Shown here: positions 47,099 through 53,783 of the stretch, piece after piece
Layout of the letters: each line of letters opens with the position of its first letter
Position numbering within the stretch: the first letter of the stretch is position 1
IMG/VR virus record: IMGVR_UViG_3300020061_000006
Coordinates: 1 to 61,834 of that record
Strand: one strand, 5' to 3'
Length of the DNA: 61,834 nucleotides
Source: a virus
Notes under the pieces: model-generated
Told to the model about the DNA's origin: nothing
Databases searched by the model: none
What the model saw: the letters and a program-made list of their open reading frames with translations, nothing else
Made by a program: the position numbers and the translations under genes

Positions 47099-47387
47099 GA
47101 GCGGCCTTTTTGAGCGTGAGAATTACGTCTTCTGCGGTACGGTCCGGGTGGTCGTTCCAATATGGAATGAGGGCAGTGTTTTCAAGTCCTAGCATATCGC
47201 CAAGGCGGCGGACCGCCTTTTGGTGCGTCTCAAGGTGCACGAGCGGATGTACCGAATTGTGCAGCACCTTGGAAAGCGCACCTATCGCGCACACGCTTCC
47301 ATTTGCGTCCGTCAGCTTTCCTTTGCACCAGCCGTGTTCGCTGATGTATTCGGCAGCATCCGCAAGAACCTTACCGACTTCGTCCAT
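47085..47387 (-). CDS. DUF6197-like protein
   Basis: 100 residues from ATG 47387 (GGAGGAAAGGCTA). VLADAAEYISEHGWCKGKLT, GSVCAIGALSKVL and IPYWNDHPDRTAEDVILTL follow the DUF6197 pattern (L-x2-AA ... GW-x2-G ... C-x2-GA ... WND...T-x-x-D-V). Found in actinomycetes and their phages; function unknown. Confidence 0.7.
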   Translation of the reverse strand: MDEVGKVLADAAEYISEHGWCKGKLTDANGSVCAIGALSKVLHNSVHPLVHLETHQKAVRRLGDMLGLENTALIPYWNDHPDRTAEDVILTLKKAAHANE

Positions 47388-47446
47388 TAGCCTTTCCTCC
47401 ACTTCGCCATGATTTCCTCGGCGTGCTTCTTTGCGTCTTGGTCGCA
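47387..47446 (-). other. in-frame coding extension behind an amber codon
   Basis: Directly after the TAG at 47449-47447 the same frame continues for 19 protein-like codons (CDQDAKKHAEEIMAKWRKG) and stops with TAA overlapping the next ATG as TAATG, exactly the junction used between genes here. It is either lost by nonsense mutation or reached by read-through. Confidence 0.6.
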
Positions 47447-47653
47447 CTAGAGGTCATTTGCTTCTAGCACCTTCTTTACGTTGTCCCAAATCCAATCGGG
47501 CACAACTCCCATGGTGAGAAATAGAGCTTGCTCGATCTGTTCCAAGGTGTAGCCACGAACCGGAACTACTTCTGTTAGGTCTGGCTTTTCGCACCAATGC
47601 GACCCAAGCCCCTTGCCGCATGCGCAAGCAACGTTTGTCAGGGTAAGCGTCAC
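47447..47653 (-). CDS. 68-residue zinc-type protein, probably truncated by TAG
   Basis: GTG 47653 overlaps the upstream stop as GTGA and has GGGGGG upstream. NVACACGKGLGSHWCEKPDL holds C-x-C ... H-x-C ligands; a helix with EQIEQALFLTMGVVPDWIWD follows. It ends at TAG 47447 but the frame is open for 19 more coding-like codons, so the intact protein was probably 88 residues. Confidence 0.65.
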   Translation of the reverse strand: MTLTLTNVACACGKGLGSHWCEKPDLTEVVPVRGYTLEQIEQALFLTMGVVPDWIWDNVKKVLEANDL

Positions 47654-47886
47654 CACAGCCCCCCTGTCAGGAAGTGCACCGAAAGCCACGCCATGCCTGC
47701 CAGCAACGCGAAGCGTCGCGCTCGGATGAAATGTGCGTTCGCCGGCTGCTTGGGATTGCCGGTAGCGAACCATTTCCATACGTGTTCGCTGAGCGTATCG
47801 CCAGGCGTTTTGTTAAGCAGGCCAGGTATCTCGATAGCGAGGAAAGCCGCGATCCAGGTAAGCCAAGCAATGGTCCATCCGCTCAC
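47650..47886 (-). CDS. 78-residue membrane protein
   Basis: GTG 47886. Two hydrophobic segments (WTIAWLTWIAAFLAIEIPGLL and ARRFALLAGMAWLSVHFL) flank a TPGDTLSEHVWKW loop; two-span membrane protein resembling small phage proteins of this type. Function unknown. Confidence 0.7.
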   Translation of the reverse strand: MSGWTIAWLTWIAAFLAIEIPGLLNKTPGDTLSEHVWKWFATGNPKQPANAHFIRARRFALLAGMAWLSVHFLTGGLW

Positions 47887-47893
47887 TGTATGC

Positions 47894-48079
47894 TCATTCC
47901 GCTATGTCTACGTGCTCAAGTTCACCCGTAGGCGTGAACACGAAGTCAACAATGAAGTACGGATATCCGCCCACCTTAGGCATTCCGTATTCGAGCCGTA
48001 CTTTGCTATTCTCGTCTACGCTCGGCTTGAGTTCCATTTCCGCGAATAGCTCTAGCAGTCTGTCTCGCTGAGATCTCAT
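47894..48079 (-). CDS. 61-residue soluble protein
   Basis: MRSQRDRLLELFAEMELKPS, then VRLEYGMPKVGGYPYFIVDF. A beta hairpin with a helix; function unknown. Overlaps upstream stop (ATGA). Confidence 0.65.
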   Translation of the reverse strand: MRSQRDRLLELFAEMELKPSVDENSKVRLEYGMPKVGGYPYFIVDFVFTPTGELEHVDIAE

Positions 48080-48390
48080 ATCCGCTCAACCTTCAGGATC
48101 TTTACCGGCCCGTCGCACTTCATGCATTCTAGCGGAGCCTCGCCGAACCAATCAGCCCAGATTCCGTCTCGAAGCTTCAGCACCGCCAAATGTTCTGCGC
48201 ACACAGGAAGAGCCGGAGTCTCGCATTCACTGTCCAAGAGGTGCCCGTAATACACGAGGTATTCCGCAAGCTTGGGGCAGGGATCTTCCACCAGTGTTTC
48301 CAGAAAGCAGGGAATCACATTGTCATGCATGGCGAGCTTGGCACGCCAAATGTCAAGCTCCCGCTTTACGTTGCTCTGCTTCTCGGTCAT
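48076..48390 (-). CDS. 104-residue cysteine-containing protein
   Basis: MTEKQSNVKRELDIWRAKLA, a VIPCFLETLVEDPCPKLAEY helix pair and a CMKCDGPVKILKV ending with C-x2-C. ATG overlaps the stop of the 13-codon micro-ORF. Function unknown. Confidence 0.7.
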   Translation of the reverse strand: MTEKQSNVKRELDIWRAKLAMHDNVIPCFLETLVEDPCPKLAEYLVYYGHLLDSECETPALPVCAEHLAVLKLRDGIWADWFGEAPLECMKCDGPVKILKVERI

Positions 48391-48428
48391 ATGTGCTCAC
48401 CGCAGTCCATGGACGACCAGATACTCAC
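48387..48428 (-). CDS. 13-codon linking ORF
   Basis: GTG 48428 overlaps the stop of the 37-residue gene (GTGA) and its own TGA overlaps the next ATG (ATGA). MSIWSSMDCGEHI is too short to judge; its main effect may be to pass ribosomes on and couple translation of the neighbours. Confidence 0.4.
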   Translation of the reverse strand: MSIWSSMDCGEHI

Positions 48429-48538
48429 GACCGCCAGCCTTCCGACATGGCCTTGTACAGCTTCTTCACGACCTTGCAGAACAGAAAGGCTGCACCAAAT
48501 ATAGCCGCGCCTATCAGCATGCTGAGGAATTGATTCAC
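48425..48538 (-). CDS. 37-residue membrane protein
   Basis: GTG 48538, overlapping the upstream stop. MNQFLSMLIGAAIFGAAFLF is one membrane span, followed by a basic KVVKKLYKAMSEGW tail. Confidence 0.65.
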   Translation of the reverse strand: MNQFLSMLIGAAIFGAAFLFCKVVKKLYKAMSEGWRS

Positions 48539-48693
48539 CAGTAGTTCCCGCTTCCACCTTCGTCAGTTTCCGTCACTTCGTTTTCTTCGCGTAGCACCGC
48601 GTCTTTCTGCGCCTTTATCATGCCGGCTACGAACGCGATGCACAGCGCAACCACCACCAGTGCGGCCGCTATGCAGAATGCAGCCCAGCTCAC
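48535..48693 (-). CDS. 52-residue membrane protein
   Basis: GTG 48693 overlaps the upstream TGA. MSWAAFCIAAALVVVALCIA with FVAGMI forms one span; a charged tail (AVLREENEVTETDEGG) follows. Confidence 0.7.
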   Translation of the reverse strand: MSWAAFCIAAALVVVALCIAFVAGMIKAQKDAVLREENEVTETDEGGSGNYW

Positions 48694-48839
48694 TGGTCGC
48701 CACCCTCGTATTCGGCAACGCGCCGCTCAAGGTCAGCTATCGCGGCGCGCTGCCTTTCCTTACGGGCCGCCTTTGCTACCGACACCGAAAGCGTCAGGAT
48801 TGCGGCCGCCACGATGATTGATATTACGCTGAGCGTCAT
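48690..48839 (-). CDS. 49-residue membrane-anchored helix
   Basis: ATG 48839 overlaps the upstream TAA as TAATG. MTLSVISIIVAAAILTLSVS is the span; the basic helix KAARKERQRAAIADLERRVA follows and could be a coiled coil. Confidence 0.7.
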   Translation of the reverse strand: MTLSVISIIVAAAILTLSVSVAKAARKERQRAAIADLERRVAEYEGGDQ

Positions 48840-49123
48840 TACTCGCCATCCGCCTTACTGCTGTAGTGCTTAACGATGTGAACCGCGCCCCTGTCCAGGT
48901 TCTCGCGAACGGTCGGCATGGCCTCTTCGATGCGCCGTCGAGCCATGGCGGGATCAAATTCGGTCGGCAGCTCGCCTAGCATCGCAACGCGCAGCTTCTC
49001 TCGCGTCGCATTGCGTCGCAGGTTCTGTGCCATGCGAGCGATGGCCCAGACGACGAACGCGGTGCACAGCAGGAGTGTTAGGAACCACAGAAACGCGGCT
49101 GTAGCCTCAATTAGCGTATTCAT
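48839..49123 (-). CDS. 94-residue single-span membrane protein
   Basis: MNTLIEATAAFLWFLTLLLC with TAFVVWAIARM is the N-terminal span; then a charged cytoplasmic part (AQNLRRNATREKLRVAML) and MARRRIEEAMPTVRENLDRG. First of a chain of five tiny genes joined by stop-start overlaps. Confidence 0.7.
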   Translation of the reverse strand: MNTLIEATAAFLWFLTLLLCTAFVVWAIARMAQNLRRNATREKLRVAMLGELPTEFDPAMARRRIEEAMPTVRENLDRGAVHIVKHYSSKADGE

Positions 49124-49836
49124 TAAAGTCCTCTTTGATATGCGGAACGGATCTCTTCCTTGACGATTGGCTTTCCCAGGAACTCGTTAGCTATATATTG
49201 TGAATAAGCTGGTGGAATCGCTTCGGCCAGCGTCACCTTGTCTGTTATCCAGTCAATCCCCATGGCGCTCTGCCATTCTTCAATGGTGCCTTTGTTTCCG
49301 CCCGTTCCATACACAGGGAAGTAATACCCTTCCGTCGTGTACGTTCCGCGAACGGCACGACCGGCCCCCTTAGTCGGTCCTACGTGCTCCACATGCCTTA
49401 GCGTCTGCGGCAAGAATCCGCCGCATTCTATGATCCGATGGCGGACCACTCGCAACCCGAACATCTCGCCGCAAAGCATCAGGTCGCTACGCATGGGGCC
49501 CGTCTTCTCCATGGGCGGAACGTTCTCCATGGCGAATGGGACGCGAGCTTTCATCAGGGCTTTACGCGTCTGGGAGATCAGGATTCTGTATTTCGCTCGC
49601 TGTGCAGCGGGTGTAATCGTGCTCGCGCCCTGACATGGAGGACTTGCCCAAGCGAAGTCATATTCGTGAGCATGGTCCAATGCGAATTGGACAGCATTAG
49701 CTAGTATGAAATCGTCTCCGCAATACTCAGGCTGATTGAAGAAGTCAACACCCGTTACGTGAAATCCAGCCCGTTGCAGTCCCTTAGTCGCCCCTCCCCC
49801 GCCGCAATAAAGATCCAACACCCTGAGTCTAGGCAA
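49123..49836 (-). CDS. C5 cytosine DNA methyltransferase
   Basis: 237 residues from TTG 49836 (GGGGAGGAAGC upstream). Motif I is DLYCGGGGATKGLQRAGF, motif IV ASPPCQGAS with nucleophile Cys68, motif VI ENVP, and RHRIIE stands where motif VIII QxRxR is expected. No cognate nuclease lies beside it, so it is an orphan methylase, probably protecting phage DNA from host restriction or marking DNA. The recognition sequence cannot be read. Confidence 0.9.
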   Translation of the reverse strand: MPRLRVLDLYCGGGGATKGLQRAGFHVTGVDFFNQPEYCGDDFILANAVQFALDHAHEYDFAWASPPCQGASTITPAAQRAKYRILISQTRKALMKARVPFAMENVPPMEKTGPMRSDLMLCGEMFGLRVVRHRIIECGGFLPQTLRHVEHVGPTKGAGRAVRGTYTTEGYYFPVYGTGGNKGTIEEWQSAMGIDWITDKVTLAEAIPPAYSQYIANEFLGKPIVKEEIRSAYQRGL

Positions 49837-50722
49837 GCTTCCTCCCCTGTAGCCGGTAGGCAGATCTTATCGTCTGCTCCGCTTGGCGTTGCCCCCCGTC
49901 GCCACCGTTCAGAACGTACGCGTTGCCAAGCACCGATACGGCTTCTTCTTCGGGAATGGAGTCGTTGCACGCCGCGCGTGCAGCCCAAAGCAATGCGTTG
50001 TTTCGGTTGCCGTCGGGTGCGGTCAGTACGGCTTCTTCCAGGCCGCTGATATGGCCCCCTGAGGCCGGCCTGACGAACTCCGACAGCGACGCGGGCACAA
50101 CGTCCCGCGCCCCGTCGGTGCAGTACCGCACAAGCCATTCGGGAGCGTCCGCAACGGGCAGGTCGTTCTCTACGACGTAGCCACCTTTTTCCGTGCATGA
50201 GCCGGCGCCCAGGACGTAGCCGCCATCCTTGCCGCCGTTGCCGCGCACATCGCACAAGCCTTTGAAGATGGACGCCTGGCTTGACAGTACGTCTTCCGGC
50301 CACCGGTAGTAGTAGTGAATGCCTAGGCTTCCGGTGCAAACTGAATAGGTATTCCGTACTTCAGCCCAGTCCGCACCGCACTCCGTGGCGAGATACTCAA
50401 ATACACCAGTTCCGTCAACCATCGGTCCGCGTGTGTCGTGCAGTTCTGCAAATCGTGATCCTGCCAACTGATATTCTCGCTTAGGCATGTCACAATCGAC
50501 GACAAAGAGATTCGACGGCTTACACGCGATTCCGACATTAGCCTCAGGGCTCCACTGCCAGTAGTTCAGGACGGCTGCTAGGTCATTGGTGGACCGCTCA
50601 CCCCATTTAAGCGTCCAGGGCTTGTCTTCCCGGATCTTGTGCGGCGTCTTTTCCAGCGGCTGCACCGGAAACACATACCATCCGCGCTGAATCGCACGCA
50701 CCGCGTCAGCTAGGAGGTTCAT
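49829..50722 (-). CDS. primase-polymerase (AEP superfamily)
   Basis: 297 residues. Prim-Pol features in order: AIQRGWYVFPVQPLEKTPHK, LKWGERST, NVGIACKPSNLFVVDCDM with catalytic Asp76/Asp78, GIHYYYRWPED, and CDVRGNGGYVLGAGS. A helical C-terminus (NNALLWAARAACND) follows. There is no separate DnaG or polymerase in the window, so this enzyme probably makes primers, possibly extending them. Coupled to the methylase gene. Confidence 0.88.
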   Translation of the reverse strand: MNLLADAVRAIQRGWYVFPVQPLEKTPHKIREDKPWTLKWGERSTNDLAAVLNYWQWSPEANVGIACKPSNLFVVDCDMPKREYQLAGSRFAELHDTRGPMVDGTGVFEYLATECGADWAEVRNTYSVCTGSLGIHYYYRWPEDVLSSQASIFKGLCDVRGNGGKDGGYVLGAGSCTEKGGYVVENDLPVADAPEWLVRYCTDGARDVVPASLSEFVRPASGGHISGLEEAVLTAPDGNRNNALLWAARAACNDSIPEEEAVSVLGNAYVLNGGDGGQRQAEQTIRSAYRLQGRKLA

Positions 50723-50723
50723 C

Positions 50724-50996
50724 CTATGCCAGGATCCTGCATTTTTGACTGCAATACTTTCGCGGCTTGGTAGACGATATGTAAGTGAATTCGGAGTGGC
50801 AAGTTGGACACGTAGCCTTTATCAATGTTCCGCTCTTAATTCCTCCATATCTCTTTCTATGATTTGCTGCCACACATTTTTTACAGTAGGACTGAAGTCC
50901 ACTTTTTACATACGGATTCTTACTGAACTCAGATGATAGCTTGTCCTCAAGGCACTGAGCGCACATCTTATGAGTTACGGTAACCTCGGTCCCCAT
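50724..50996 (-). CDS. zinc-ribbon protein
   Basis: 90 residues. KMCAQCLEDKLSSEFSKN, then SYCKKCVAANHRKRYG, CPTCHSEFTYI and YCSQKCRI: two treble-clef-like pairs (C-x2-C ... C-x2-C, C-x2-C ... C-x3-C). The first pair resembles the zinc half of HNH nucleases, but no HNH core is present. Function unknown. Confidence 0.75.
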   Translation of the reverse strand: MGTEVTVTHKMCAQCLEDKLSSEFSKNPYVKSGLQSYCKKCVAANHRKRYGGIKSGTLIKATCPTCHSEFTYISSTKPRKYCSQKCRILA

Positions 50997-51089
50997 CTAA
51001 TCGCACCTCACGCAATAGCCCTTGCTGTCGAGCTTCTGCCTATGATGCTTTCTGCGCCATGCACGCCAGAGTCGCATTACTTGCCCCAT
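50997..51089 (-). CDS. 30-residue basic micro-protein
   Basis: ATG 51089 with GGTGAG eight bases upstream; its TAG is followed at once by the next ATG. MGQVMRLWRAWRRKHHRQKL then GYCVRCD: very basic with a terminal C-x2-C. Could bind nucleic acid. Confidence 0.6.
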   Translation of the reverse strand: MGQVMRLWRAWRRKHHRQKLDSKGYCVRCD

Positions 51090-51104
51090 TTCGGATACTC
51101 ACCG

Positions 51105-51305
51105 CTACGGCTTGTAAATCTCGACAACGGTAGGACTGTAGTCCCGCGCATCTTTGCGTGCCGCAGATCTCGCACCGCGTAGCGTAACCGTGTTGGCTAT
51201 AATGCAGTTGGTCGGGTATCCCCCGTTGCGTGTCACGCGGTATCGGAAAGGCCAGGTTCCCGACCACTTGGCAAACCTGGTTATCGTGTAGCCATCTTTT
51301 TCCAT
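51105..51305 (-). CDS. 66-residue protein
   Basis: ATG 51305 with GAAAGG upstream. MEKDGYTITRFAKWSGTWPF, then a NCIIANTVTLRG strand, and VVEIYKP at the end. Chosen over the overlapping frame at 51267 because it has a ribosome site. Function unknown. Confidence 0.6.
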   Translation of the reverse strand: MEKDGYTITRFAKWSGTWPFRYRVTRNGGYPTNCIIANTVTLRGARSAARKDARDYSPTVVEIYKP

Positions 51306-51308
51306 TAC

Positions 51309-51641
51309 TCAGCGCCTTTCAGCTTGAAGTTCATCGGCAAACTTGAACGATGCATGAACACCTAGCAGGCAGCGCTCTGTATAACTAAGCATGTGCGAAC
51401 CGCAGTGTCGGCACGACCACTTCTTAAGGATCCCCTCATCCGTACTAGGGAAAGCCTCTTCCACTACGCTATCGCCGTGATGGCAATACGTCATAACACC
51501 AATTGCACTAGCGTTCGTAACTCGCAGAACTTTGCCGCGTTCATATTCGATATCAATCTTGAACCACGGAATTTCTGATATGCCACCCTTTGCAAACTCC
51601 ACATTCGACAGGTCGAAGGTTTTCGGTTCCTGCTTTTCCAT
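51309..51641 (-). CDS. 110-residue protein with cysteine cluster
   Basis: MEKQEPKTFDLSNVEFAKGG, a KIDIEYERGKVLRVTNAS strand pair, then CHHGDSV and SCRHCGSHML, a C-x2-C knuckle. Overlaps the upstream gene by 89 bases, unusually much, so the true start may lie downstream (ATG 51494). Confidence 0.6.
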   Translation of the reverse strand: MEKQEPKTFDLSNVEFAKGGISEIPWFKIDIEYERGKVLRVTNASAIGVMTYCHHGDSVVEEAFPSTDEGILKKWSCRHCGSHMLSYTERCLLGVHASFKFADELQAERR

Positions 51642-51732
51642 GCCGCTTCATCTGCCTTATGACGTGTCGAGCCCTGCTCTCCCTGCGGTATCGAACTCCC
51701 TCGCAGCGCGGACGCTCTTTCCGTTCGCCCAT
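51553..51732 (-). CDS. 59-residue Arg-rich zinc protein
   Basis: ATG 51732 overlaps the lipoprotein stop as TAATG. MGERKERPRCEGVRYRRESR leads to a basic helix and VECGVCKGWHIRNS, the C-x2-C-x-GWH motif of small Streptomyces and phage proteins. Confidence 0.7.
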   Translation of the reverse strand: MGERKERPRCEGVRYRRESRARHVIRQMKRHGKAGTENLRPVECGVCKGWHIRNSVVQD

Positions 51733-51956
51733 TAGCTCACCGAACAGTTCGGATAGCGCGAACCGATAATGCACTTCTTATAGGTGGCATGCGAGACGAC
51801 CTGCCACAACGGATTAGGGCTGTCGTCTTGGTCTATCTGCAACTTGTACGCCAGCCCGTCATGCTGTCTTTTGCTGACCACTCCACTGGTCGGAGCCTGG
51901 CAGCCGGCAAGCAATGCGGCCGCGATGATGGCTCCGGTACCCCACTTAATGTTCAC
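51732..51956 (-). CDS. small lipoprotein
   Basis: 74 residues from GTG 51956. MNIKWGTGAIIAAALLAGCQ is a lipoprotein signal with lipobox LLAGC (Cys19). The exposed part has YKLQIDQDDSPNPLWQVVSH and two further cysteines. The start codon lies two bases after the 3' end of the tRNA-like element, and no ribosome site is visible. Outer-surface phage lipoproteins often block superinfection; that role is inferred. Confidence 0.7.
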   Translation of the reverse strand: MNIKWGTGAIIAAALLAGCQAPTSGVVSKRQHDGLAYKLQIDQDDSPNPLWQVVSHATYKKCIIGSRYPNCSVS

Positions 51957-51957
51957 G

Positions 51958-52041
51958 TAGACAGGGTGGGATTCGAACCCACGTACAACCCTTCCAACCT
52001 ATCGCTAGGCTGGGCTGCTCTGGCCGCTGAGCTACCTGTCC
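51958..52041 (-). tRNA. atypical tRNA with enlarged anticodon domain
   Basis: Acceptor GGACAGG/CCTGTCT (one G-U), D-arm GCTC...GAGC, T-arm GTGGG-TTCGAAT-CCCAC and discriminator A are standard. The part between D-stem and T-stem is 34 bases instead of 23. It can fold either as a GCCC/GGGT stem with an 18-base loop or as a hairpin CCAGCCTA-GCGA-TAGGTTGG with a GNRA-type tetraloop. No 7-base anticodon loop with T33 can be drawn for a whole 5-bp stem, so no amino acid is assigned. An 11-base insertion in the anticodon loop is the simplest description. Confidence 0.55.
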
Positions 52042-52090
52042 GTCTTGCATTGCGCCTAAGCCGACTTACGCACTCGCCACACCCCTACCC

Positions 52091-52345
52091 CTACCGCGTG
52101 GCTTCCCCTGCAACCCAATTCAGGTTTACCGAACCCTTGTAATGTTTGAATTGAGTCTCGGTTCGGACCCTGCCCTCTCGCCTCAGCTTGGACAAGACAT
52201 TTTCTATGGTATGCATCCGGTATTCGATACCGCTTTCCAAAAGCCTGATTCGAATATCACCGGACATAATCCCAGGATGCGCCTTGACCGTGGCGAGGAT
52301 GTATTCCCGACTTGGGATCCCGTTGTACGTTACACCGCTTGGCAT
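52091..52345 (-). CDS. winged-helix-type small protein
   Basis: 84 residues (AAGGGGGTTGA upstream). REYILATVKAHPGIMSGDIRI, then HTIENVLSKLRREGRVRTET and a KGSVNLNWVAG wing: helix-turn-helix with wing. A small transcription factor is likely, possibly controlling the lipoprotein or membrane unit beside it. Confidence 0.75.
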   Translation of the reverse strand: MPSGVTYNGIPSREYILATVKAHPGIMSGDIRIRLLESGIEYRMHTIENVLSKLRREGRVRTETQFKHYKGSVNLNWVAGEATR

Positions 52346-52366
52346 TCAACCCCCTTATGGCAGCAC

Positions 52367-52407
52367 AAAGCCCCGGACTCCCAATGCTGCGGGAATCCGG
52401 GGCTTTG
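52367..52407. terminator. intrinsic terminator
   Basis: CAAAGCCCCGGA ... TCCGGGGCTTTG arms with A- and T-tracts at the ends, usable on both strands. It lies seven bases after the stop of the 93-residue membrane gene. Confidence 0.88.
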
Positions 52408-52413
52408 GCTTAG

Positions 52414-52695
52414 CTACTTCTCTTCGGCGTCGCGATGCTCATTCCGCCATTGAATCTCGCGGTACACGTTCGTGTATGGCCATGTGCCGATTTGCCAAAT
52501 AAGCTGAATCAACATTCCGAATACGACGACGTACCGGAACTGTTCTTCCGGAATTACGCGCTCATCCTCCATTTCCTCTCCGGCTTCTTTGACCCATTCT
52601 TTTATCGGCCACGTGTCCCATATTGTAGACGCGATACCGAAAACCAGATACACGCTGACGACGATCTGCCATGTCTGCACGCTAGATTGTCTCAT
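52414..52695 (-). CDS. 93-residue membrane protein
   Basis: Two spans: QTWQIVVSVYLVFGIASTIW and FRYVVVFGMLIQLIWQIGTW, joined by an acidic loop (KEWVKEAGEEMEDER). The C-terminus is charged. Function unknown; it has its own terminator. Confidence 0.7.
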   Translation of the reverse strand: MRQSSVQTWQIVVSVYLVFGIASTIWDTWPIKEWVKEAGEEMEDERVIPEEQFRYVVVFGMLIQLIWQIGTWPYTNVYREIQWRNEHRDAEEK

Positions 52696-52724
52696 TTGAT
52701 CTAGATAGCAGTCAAACCCGCAGG

Positions 52725-53222
52725 CTACGGCCGCACCACCCTCACGACATGCTGCGAAGCGCTGTTCTTCGAGCCGACATCCGTTGACACGTGGATTTCG
52801 GCGAGTCGCGTACCGGGCTTGTGCGCTACCACCATCATGCCGGCGCCGATGTACAGCGCGACGTGCGATGAATAGCTGGTCGATGTGCCGAACGCGAGGA
52901 TGTCACCGGGGCGCACTCCGGAGAAGTTGAGCGCCTTGCCTTTCGGCATTGTCTTCACGGAGTGCAGCCTGTGAAGCTGGTCATTGGCGACGCGGGGAAT
53001 CGAAACACCCGCAGACTTCCATGACGCGTAGGTGAGCCCTGAGCAGTCAAAGTGACTCGGACCGATACCGCCGTACACATACGTTGCGTGCGCGGAAGCT
53101 TTCGCCTTCGCGTACTTGGTTGCCGTGACGCCCTTTGCTGCGGACGCGGTAGCGAATGCGGGTGCGATCGCGACGATAGACGCCACAACTGCCGTGCCGA
53201 TTACTACTGCAATCTTTTGCAT
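52725..53222 (-). CDS. exported NlpC/P60 peptidoglycan peptidase
   Basis: 165 residues from ATG 53222; a longer upstream frame is formed of tRNA sequence and not used. Residues 1-28 are a Sec signal (MQKIAVV, hydrophobic, ATASA). Catalytic Cys60 lies in HFDCSGLTYASW, His120 in SSHVALYIG and a third polar residue in VVAHKPG. PGDILAFG is also conserved. It cleaves peptide stems of peptidoglycan outside the membrane. It lies far from the lysis cassette and has its own export signal, so a role in host wall remodelling or in a surface layer is more likely than timed lysis. Confidence 0.9.
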   Translation of the reverse strand: MQKIAVVIGTAVVASIVAIAPAFATASAAKGVTATKYAKAKASAHATYVYGGIGPSHFDCSGLTYASWKSAGVSIPRVANDQLHRLHSVKTMPKGKALNFSGVRPGDILAFGTSTSYSSHVALYIGAGMMVVAHKPGTRLAEIHVSTDVGSKNSASQHVVRVVRP

Positions 53223-53255
53223 TGGAATCCAATGATTGATGGATGGGACCCTGCG

Positions 53256-53341
53256 TGCATCCGGCTGGATTCGAACCAGCGTCCTCCCGTGCGCCCGTAA
53301 AGGCTCCGGATTGGGTGCTCTAACCACTGAGCTACGGAAGC
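53256..53341 (-). tRNA. atypical tRNA-like element
   Basis: Acceptor GCTTCCG/CGGATGC (one T-T mismatch), D-arm GCTC...GAGC, T-arm GCTGG-TTCGAAT-CCAGC, discriminator A. The central part is 35 bases and, as in the element at 51958, has no normal anticodon loop; CCC/GGG arms flank a CCG-GA-GCC-tttac-GGC-GCA-CGG hairpin. 86 bases long, which fits a class II tRNA by length, but a proper 5-bp anticodon stem is not found. Confidence 0.5.
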
Positions 53342-53378
53342 AAAAAGCGAGGCACCCCCCGAAGGGAATGCCTCGCTC
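53342..53378 (-). terminator. intrinsic terminator next to the tRNA-like element
   Basis: On the minus strand AGCGAGGCA ... TGCCTCGCT with a loop containing TTCG, then TTTTT. It ends the transcript of the AT-hook gene directly before the tRNA-like element. Confidence 0.9.
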
Positions 53379-53430
53379 TGTTGCCCTCTGCCGTATGTAA
53401 GACTCGGCTCACGCGGGTGGATGCCGCCGC

Positions 53431-53745
53431 TCAGAGGCCCATGATGGACGCGAGCTGATCGCGCGCCGCGTTGTACTCGGCCTGAGCGTCCTCCACGGAC
53501 GGACGCGGCTTCGAAGCTTCGTCCAGTGCCTTCTTCGCATCGGAGAATCGCACAGTAGCGGCCTTCACCGGATCGGGCTTGCGACCGCGCTTCGCCGGCT
53601 CCACGGCCTCAGTCTCAGCGCCGGTCTCGACAACATCGTCAACAACATCAGTCATAGCGTCTGTCTCCGTGATATCAGGGGTGGTGGTAAGCACCTCAGC
53701 CGGAGCGACTTCCGGCGTGGTGTTCTTTGCCTTGCGTGTCACCAT
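53431..53745 (-). CDS. acidic protein with AT-hook
   Basis: 104 residues from ATG 53745. The N-terminal 50 residues are Thr/Val/Asp/Glu-rich and probably disordered; AKRGRKPDPVKAATVRF contains the AT-hook core RGRKP, followed by a helix (DAQAEYNAARDQL). It likely binds AT-rich minor grooves, like Lsr2 in this phage. Confidence 0.75.
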   Translation of the reverse strand: MVTRKAKNTTPEVAPAEVLTTTPDITETDAMTDVVDDVVETGAETEAVEPAKRGRKPDPVKAATVRFSDAKKALDEASKPRPSVEDAQAEYNAARDQLASIMGL

Positions 53746-53783
53746 TGTAAGCAGACATCCATTCATAGTGCAAGTAGTTGCTA

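Noticed and set aside
51040-51267. 75-codon minus frame
   Set aside because: Competes with the frame at 51105-51305, which has a ribosome site, and with the 30-residue gene at 50997.
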